17,347 nt of DNA from QQUD01 sp039029915 (lineage in GTDB: Bacteria > Chloroflexota > Anaerolineae > Promineifilales > Promineifilaceae), in contig JBCCFD010000120.1 of NCBI GenBank assembly GCA_039029915.1, forward strand, positions 1 to 17,347. The letters are read 5' to 3'. The notes below the pieces were generated by a model. It made no database searches. It was not told the origin of the DNA and saw only the letters and a list, made by a program, of their open reading frames with translations. The translations under genes and the position numbers were made by a program. Shown here piece by piece: positions 13,739 through 17,347 of this stretch (the first letter of the stretch is position 1; every line of letters starts with the position of its first letter).

Positions 13739-13765
13739 AAGAATTTCCTTTTTTTAGCTACTGCG

Positions 13766-13990
13766 CTACCAATCTTGGCGCTTTGGAGCCGACATGATAA
13801 ATCCGATTGACTGATTGCCATCTAGCGTGTAAATGCCGTCCCCCACAACGCGCCAAACTTTATTATTAGCTAAATCAAAAATATAGCTTTTGCCCAAACG
13901 GCCCGAGCGCTCGCCTTCAATGGTAAACAAAATGTCACCTTCAAGGTAAGCAAACTGCTCTCCCTTTTTATCGACTATGCCTCGTCTCAT
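13766..13990 (-). CDS. Small beta-repeat protein, uncharacterised
   Basis: A 74-residue protein made almost entirely of short beta strands with repeating polar turns. Three or four repeats of about 15-18 residues can be drawn: GEQFAYLEGDILFTIEG, then GRLGKSYIFDLANNKVW, then RVVGDGIYTLDGNQSIG. This looks like a small beta-flower or propeller-like domain (as in proteins annotated 4-fold beta flower), though I cannot assign it firmly. The ATG is three bases after the LysM gene stop and 27 bases before nfo, so it is part of that operon. The ribosome site (GAAG) lies inside the end of the LysM gene. Function unknown. Confidence 0.65.
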   Translation of the reverse strand: MRRGIVDKKGEQFAYLEGDILFTIEGERSGRLGKSYIFDLANNKVWRVVGDGIYTLDGNQSIGFIMSAPKRQDW

Positions 13991-13993
13991 TTT

Positions 13994-14782
13994 TTATTCT
14001 TCAGGAATGGTCAATGTGTCTACAATTGACCCGTCTGCGTTAAGCAAGGTAACGATTTCGCCGGGGCTCCAAACGGCCGTTTCTAACCCCCAAAAAACTT
14101 CAGTCACGCTGTCTACACCAGAGCGCGAGTGCAGAATGATCCCAGCCCCGTCACCAAATAGCGTCAGCTGCTCGAACGTGTAGATGAATCCATCCTGATC
14201 GGCTACTTTCCAATTCAGCAGAGCCACAGAATTTGTGCCCACATTGCGAATTTGAATCGCCTCAGCAGCCACATCACTAACGGCCGTTATTTGAGAAATC
14301 TCAACAATTGCTTCGCCACTTTCTGGAGGGGGTTGCGTATCAATCGGGGTTGGCACAATAGCGGCCTCTTCGGTGGCCGTTGGTTCAACAGTTGGCTCAA
14401 TAAGCCCCTCAACCGGTATCAACAGCTGTTGCCCAACCGAAATCACATTGGCATCAAACAAACCGTTGGCCTCCATGATGTCTTCCATTGGCACATCATA
14501 TAATTGACTAATGGTCCCTAGCGTATCTCCCGGTTGAACAATGTGCAACGGAGGGGCTTCTGTTGACTCTGGGGCCGTGGTTGGTTGGGGTTGATTACTC
14601 TCCGTGTTTGCCACTGGCCCGCTCGTGGGTGTGGCGTTTGCCGTTATGGGGCTGGTCGGGTTCTGAACCACAGGCTCAACACCCGCCTGCCGACTATCCC
14701 ACCAGAATAAGATAGCCAAAACAACGGCCGTTGAGACACAAATGTTGATTAAAATAAAAGGTAGCATCCGCCGAAATGACAT
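13994..14782 (-). CDS. Membrane-anchored LysM and lamin-tail (LTD) domain protein
   Basis: A 262-residue surface protein. A basic start (MSFRRM) leads into one membrane helix (residues ~7-27, PFILINICVSTAVVLAILFW), then a Thr/Pro/Ser-rich linker. A LysM domain follows (~78-122: HIVQPGDTLGTISQLYDVPM, then an LLIP end), which binds peptidoglycan or chitin-like glycan. After a second Pro/Thr linker comes a beta domain (~157-260), from VEISQITAV through EAIQIRNVGTNSVALLNWKV to VDTLTIPEE, matching the lamin-tail domain. Such low-complexity linkers joining LysM and LTD are common in Anaerolineae. The ATG at 14782 has AGGAG (14793-14789) six bases upstream and is preferred over the GTG at 14785. First gene of the minus-strand operon. 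Octamers at 14073, 14280 and 14724 are all read T-A-V. Confidence 0.88.
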   Translation of the reverse strand: MSFRRMLPFILINICVSTAVVLAILFWWDSRQAGVEPVVQNPTSPITANATPTSGPVANTESNQPQPTTAPESTEAPPLHIVQPGDTLGTISQLYDVPMEDIMEANGLFDANVISVGQQLLIPVEGLIEPTVEPTATEEAAIVPTPIDTQPPPESGEAIVEISQITAVSDVAAEAIQIRNVGTNSVALLNWKVADQDGFIYTFEQLTLFGDGAGIILHSRSGVDSVTEVFWGLETAVWSPGEIVTLLNADGSIVDTLTIPEE

Positions 14783-14804
14783 CACATTCTCCTAAAACGG
14801 CCGT

Positions 14805-14833
14805 ATTGTACAACAAACCAAATTTTCCTTGAA
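14805..14833 (-). promoter_or_regulatory. Possible promoter of the LysM-nfo-dipeptidase operon
   Basis: On the minus strand TTCAAG (14833-14828), a 17-base spacer and TACAAT (14810-14805). The predicted transcript start falls on the octamer at 14797-14804. The -35 is weak, so confidence is low. Confidence 0.35.
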
Positions 14834-14870
14834 ATGCATGTTTGTAAACATGTCACAAATCAGGGAAAAT
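14822..14870. promoter_or_regulatory. Palindromes in the glgA/LysM divergent region
   Basis: CATGTTT (14837-14843) and AAACATG (14846-14852) form a 16-base near-perfect palindrome with a 2-base centre, the size of a LacI- or TetR-type operator. It is enclosed by ATTTTCC (14822-14828) and GGAAAAT (14864-14870). It lies between the divergent LysM-operon and glgA genes, so it could control either. No regulator gene is nearby. Confidence 0.4.
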
Positions 14871-14945
14871 ATAGAAGTCCCATGAATGATGATTGATCAT
14901 TAGCTCACAATTGTTTACCAATTCCAAACGGAGAAAACGAGAAGT

Positions 14946-16391
14946 ATGGCAGAACAGTTAAAAATATGGTTCATCAGCGCTGAGGTTGATCCATATGCTA
15001 AAACAGGTGGGTTAGGCGATATTGGGAACTCATTACCCAAGGCATTGCGCAAATTGGGGCACGATGTCCGCATCGCTATGCCAGCCTATAAAAACATTGA
15101 GGAAGGTTATCCGGACGTGACGCCCTCAGATATTAGCTTAGAGGTTGAGCTGGGCGTCGGCAAATTACCTGCTGGCGTTTTTACCGGCACCTTACCCAAT
15201 AGCGATGTACCCGTCTACTTCATTGCTGAACAAAACCTGTTTAATCGAGATACGCTGTATGGGTACGATGATGATGTATATCGCTTTGCTTTTTTTAGCA
15301 TTGCTGCCCTGCAATTAACGGCCGTACTTAATTGGAAACCTGATATTGTTCATGCCCACGACTGGCACACGGCACCCGCCCTAACTTGGCTGTCAACTGC
15401 CGGGCAGGGCCTGCCCCACTTTCAAGGCATCGCCTCACTTTTTACCATCCACAACTTGGCCCATCAAGGCAGAACAGATTGGAACATCTTTGAATACATG
15501 GGCGTTCAATCCCATTCACTGGCTGAAGAAGCGTTTGGTCAGGTTAACTTCATGGCGCGCGGCATCTACCATGCCACAATGGTGAATACCGTTAGCCCGA
15601 CCTATGCTCGTGAAATCACCACGGTCGAGGGGGGCGCCGGTATGGATGGCCTGCTGCGACACCGGCAGTTTGACCTACACGGCATTCTAAACGGTTTAGA
15701 TGTCGATCTGTGGGACCCAGCAATTGATACGCGGCTTCCAAGCCAGTTTAGTGCCAGCAACATTCACAACCGCATTCACAACCGTCACGCTTTACAAAAT
15801 CACAGCGGTCTCCCTCAAAGAGATGATATTCCACTTATCGCCATGATCACGCGCCTCGATTGGCAAAAAGGGCTCGACCTGACTGGCCATGTCTTGCATA
15901 GGTTGCTAAACAATTTTGCAGGTGAGGCTCAATTTATTGTTTTGGGCACTGGGGCCAGCCAATACGAACAGATGATGGCCAACTTTGCTCAGGCCTATCC
16001 TTCCAAAATGACGGCCTATCTATCCTACAATGCTGGGTTTGCCCCACTGATTTATGGTGGATGTGATATTTTCTTGATGCCCTCACTGTTTGAACCGTGC
16101 GGACTTGGCCAGATGATTGCCATGCGATATGGGGCAGTGCCTGTCGTTCGCGCCACGGGTGGCTTGGCGGATACCGTACAGGAAGGACACAATGGCTTTG
16201 TCTTTGGTGATTATTCGGGCGACGCCTTCTGGGATGCATTATCACGAGCAATCTATGTGTTCAATGTTGATAAAATGCGCTGGCATCAAATCCAGCACAA
16301 TGGCATGTCAACCGATTTTTCATGGGGCAATTCAGCCCATGGATATGAACAGCTCTACGAATGGGCTATTGCAAGAACCCTTTTTGGGTAA
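14946..16391 (+). CDS. glgA: Glycogen/starch synthase (GT5)
   Basis: A 481-residue GT-B glycosyltransferase of family GT5, close to the usual ~477. The ADP-glucose-binding KTGGL is at residues 19-23, after WFISAEVDPY. HAHDWHTA (about 136-143) is the donor-site His region. LIAMITRLDWQKGLDL opens the C-terminal domain, and PSLFEPCGLGQMIAMRYGA followed by RATGGLADTV carries the E..G and sugar-contact residues. The enzyme extends alpha-1,4-glucan from ADP-glucose (or UDP-glucose in some groups). The start is the first ATG after GAGAA; GGAGA is a little far upstream. malQ follows 71 bases later, consistent with a glycogen or alpha-glucan operon. Octamer at 15318 reads T-A-V. Confidence 0.96.
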   Translation: MAEQLKIWFISAEVDPYAKTGGLGDIGNSLPKALRKLGHDVRIAMPAYKNIEEGYPDVTPSDISLEVELGVGKLPAGVFTGTLPNSDVPVYFIAEQNLFNRDTLYGYDDDVYRFAFFSIAALQLTAVLNWKPDIVHAHDWHTAPALTWLSTAGQGLPHFQGIASLFTIHNLAHQGRTDWNIFEYMGVQSHSLAEEAFGQVNFMARGIYHATMVNTVSPTYAREITTVEGGAGMDGLLRHRQFDLHGILNGLDVDLWDPAIDTRLPSQFSASNIHNRIHNRHALQNHSGLPQRDDIPLIAMITRLDWQKGLDLTGHVLHRLLNNFAGEAQFIVLGTGASQYEQMMANFAQAYPSKMTAYLSYNAGFAPLIYGGCDIFLMPSLFEPCGLGQMIAMRYGAVPVVRATGGLADTVQEGHNGFVFGDYSGDAFWDALSRAIYVFNVDKMRWHQIQHNGMSTDFSWGNSAHGYEQLYEWAIARTLFG

Positions 16392-16398
16392 CAAACAA

Positions 16399-16436
16399 TC
16401 GTTACGCGCACTGAGCTATGAGCATGTAAGTAACGA
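16399..16436. terminator. Inverted repeat in the glgA-malQ gap
   Basis: TCGTTAC (16399-16405) and GTAACGA (16430-16436) form a 7-bp stem around a 24-base loop, with a run of T 20 bases later. The long loop and distant T-run make a true intrinsic terminator doubtful; it may lessen read-through from glgA into malQ. Confidence 0.25.
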
Positions 16437-16462
16437 CTGATAAAAATTTTGGATTCTTTTTT

Positions 16463-17347
16463 ATGCAATTTCCTCGCTCTTCGGGGGTCTTACTACACCC
16501 CACTTCACTGCCAAGCAAGTTTGGTATTGGTGACTTTGGAGAATCAGCGTATCAATTTGTTGATTTCTTGGTAGAAAGCAAACAATCTTTATGGCAATTA
16601 TTACCGCTTGGCCCAACAGGTTATGGGGACTCACCTTATCAAAGCTTTTCCTCCTTTGCTGGAAACCCGCTTTTGATCAGTCCTCAAAAATTGGTCGATC
16701 AGGGTTTATTACCAGAAACGGCCGTTCAATACGTGCCCAATTTCCCCAAAAACGAAGCCGATTTTGGTCCAGTGATTCCATACAAATTAGGTTTACTCAA
16801 ACAATCATTTGAAACATTTGAATCGAAGGGAACGGCCGTTCAAAGAGAAGCTCTTGATGTTTTTTGCAACGCTCAAAGCGCGTGGCTAGACGATTTTGCC
16901 TTTTTTATGGCGCTTAAGAACCATCACGTTGAGCAAGAAGGTGGCGTATGGAACACGTGGCCCAAAGATATCGCCATGCGGCATCCGGAGGCAATGCAAC
17001 GGTGGGCTGAAAAATTAACCCTTGAAATCCGGTTCCACAAATATTTACAGTTTCTCTTTTTTGAGCAGTGGCTAGCGTTAAAAGCATACGCTAACCAAAA
17101 TGGTATCCAAATTGTGGGTGATATTCCCATCTTTGTGGCTTTTGATAGCGCAGATGTATGGGCTAATCGAGAGCTTTTCTTCTTAGATGAGGCAGGCAAC
17201 CCAACCGTCGTCGCGGGTGTCCCCCCCGACTATTTTAGTGAAACAGGCCAGCGCTGGGGCAACCCGCTTTACAACTGGGATAAGCTCGCCAAAGACAATT
17301 ATGGATGGTGGGCCAAACGGCTAAAGATGTGTTTTGTTTTAGCTGAC
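16463..17347 (+). CDS. malQ: 4-alpha-glucanotransferase (amylomaltase, GH77), N-terminal part
   Basis: The first 295 codons of a protein that continues past the right edge; family members are about 500 residues. It begins with the typical RSSGVLLHPTSLPSKFGIGD (residues 5-24), then FVDFLVESKQSLWQLLPLGP and GYGDSPYQSFSSFAGNPLLI. Further on come IQIVGDIPIFVAFDSADVWA and AGVPPDYFSETGQRWGNPLY, the GH77 donor-subsite blocks. The nucleophile Asp (RIDHFRG region) lies beyond the window. It transfers alpha-1,4-glucan chains between maltodextrins and works on glycogen or its breakdown products, matching its partner glgA. The ribosome site is weak (TTGGA); the T-rich stretch before the ATG is unusual. 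Octamers at 16718 and 16832 read T-A-V. Confidence 0.95.
   Translation, partial: MQFPRSSGVLLHPTSLPSKFGIGDFGESAYQFVDFLVESKQSLWQLLPLGPTGYGDSPYQSFSSFAGNPLLISPQKLVDQGLLPETAVQYVPNFPKNEADFGPVIPYKLGLLKQSFETFESKGTAVQREALDVFCNAQSAWLDDFAFFMALKNHHVEQEGGVWNTWPKDIAMRHPEAMQRWAEKLTLEIRFHKYLQFLFFEQWLALKAYANQNGIQIVGDIPIFVAFDSADVWANRELFFLDEAGNPTVVAGVPPDYFSETGQRWGNPLYNWDKLAKDNYGWWAKRLKMCFVLAD

Larger units (their letters stand above)
3826..16839. repeat. Dispersed palindromic octamer ACGGCCGT, 16 exact copies
   Basis: Exact copies start at 3826, 3872, 4537, 4609, 7817, 8213, 8852, 9249, 12223, 14073, 14280, 14724, 14797, 15318, 16718 and 16832. Eight of them extend to the 10-base palindrome AACGGCCGTT (7817, 9249, 12223, 14073, 14280, 14724, 16718, 16832 as octamer starts). 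Three are intergenic and thirteen lie inside genes on both strands. A random 13 kb would be expected to hold about 0.2. None lies between 1 and 3825. The behaviour is like the cyanobacterial HIP1 octamer. Confidence 0.9.

Noticed and set aside
14252..14503. Plus-strand 83-codon frame within the LysM gene
   Set aside because: It is antisense to the LysM domain and the Pro/Thr linker; the Asn/Arg/Trp-rich content is a product of complementing that linker.

Overview
The window has two parts of different origin. Bases 1 to about 967 are GC-rich, with mostly G/C-ending codons, and look alphaproteobacterial (Rhizobiales-like). They hold the start of one class III adenylate/guanylate cyclase, a four-cysteine zinc-ribbon protein, a small membrane protein, and the last ~55 codons of a second cyclase that stops making sense at ~967. 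From there to 17347 the DNA is clearly more AT-rich and carries its own repeat families and oligomer bias. A Chloroflexota (Anaerolineae-like) origin fits best, from the Thr/Pro-rich LysM plus lamin-tail surface protein, GlgA/MalQ, TauE/SafE, M19 and AIM24 genes, but this assignment is inferred. The change at ~967 is probably an assembly or scaffold misjoin. A real transfer is less likely.

Layout after the junction. 1022-3763 (+) holds AIM24, a VOC protein, a SAP-DUF6434 protein and a DMP19/DUF4375 protein. 3889-5703 (-) is a two-gene operon, luciferase-like flavin oxidoreductase then short-chain dehydrogenase, divergent from an HxlR regulator (5950) that has a good sigma70 promoter and an inverted repeat in its leader. 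A small ABM-like protein and a convergent cupin follow. Next come a Methyltransf_32-type methyltransferase, a GNAT acetyltransferase overlapping a TauE/SafE transporter tail to tail, and a class V aminotransferase. On the minus strand, 14782 down to 11332 reads LysM-LTD protein, small beta-repeat protein, nfo (endonuclease IV), M19 dipeptidase and a second VOC protein. The first four are tightly packed and probably one operon. The window ends with glgA and the first 295 codons of malQ, a glycogen/alpha-glucan pair.

The most striking features are repeats. (1) The palindromic octamer ACGGCCGT occurs 16 times exactly between 3826 and 16839, where chance predicts well under one. This resembles cyanobacterial HIP1. 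(2) Three ~80 bp intergenic elements are nested palindromes (outer ACTTACGCA arms, inner 15 bp arms). In one copy the loop is inverted relative to its outer ends, as if it had flipped. One copy lies inside an older CACAGATT-type inverted repeat. (3) A second ~110 bp two-hairpin repeat occurs at 5743-5852 and 8501-8617, with a shorter relative at 2860-2915. No rRNA, tRNA, CRISPR array, transposase or phage gene was recognised.
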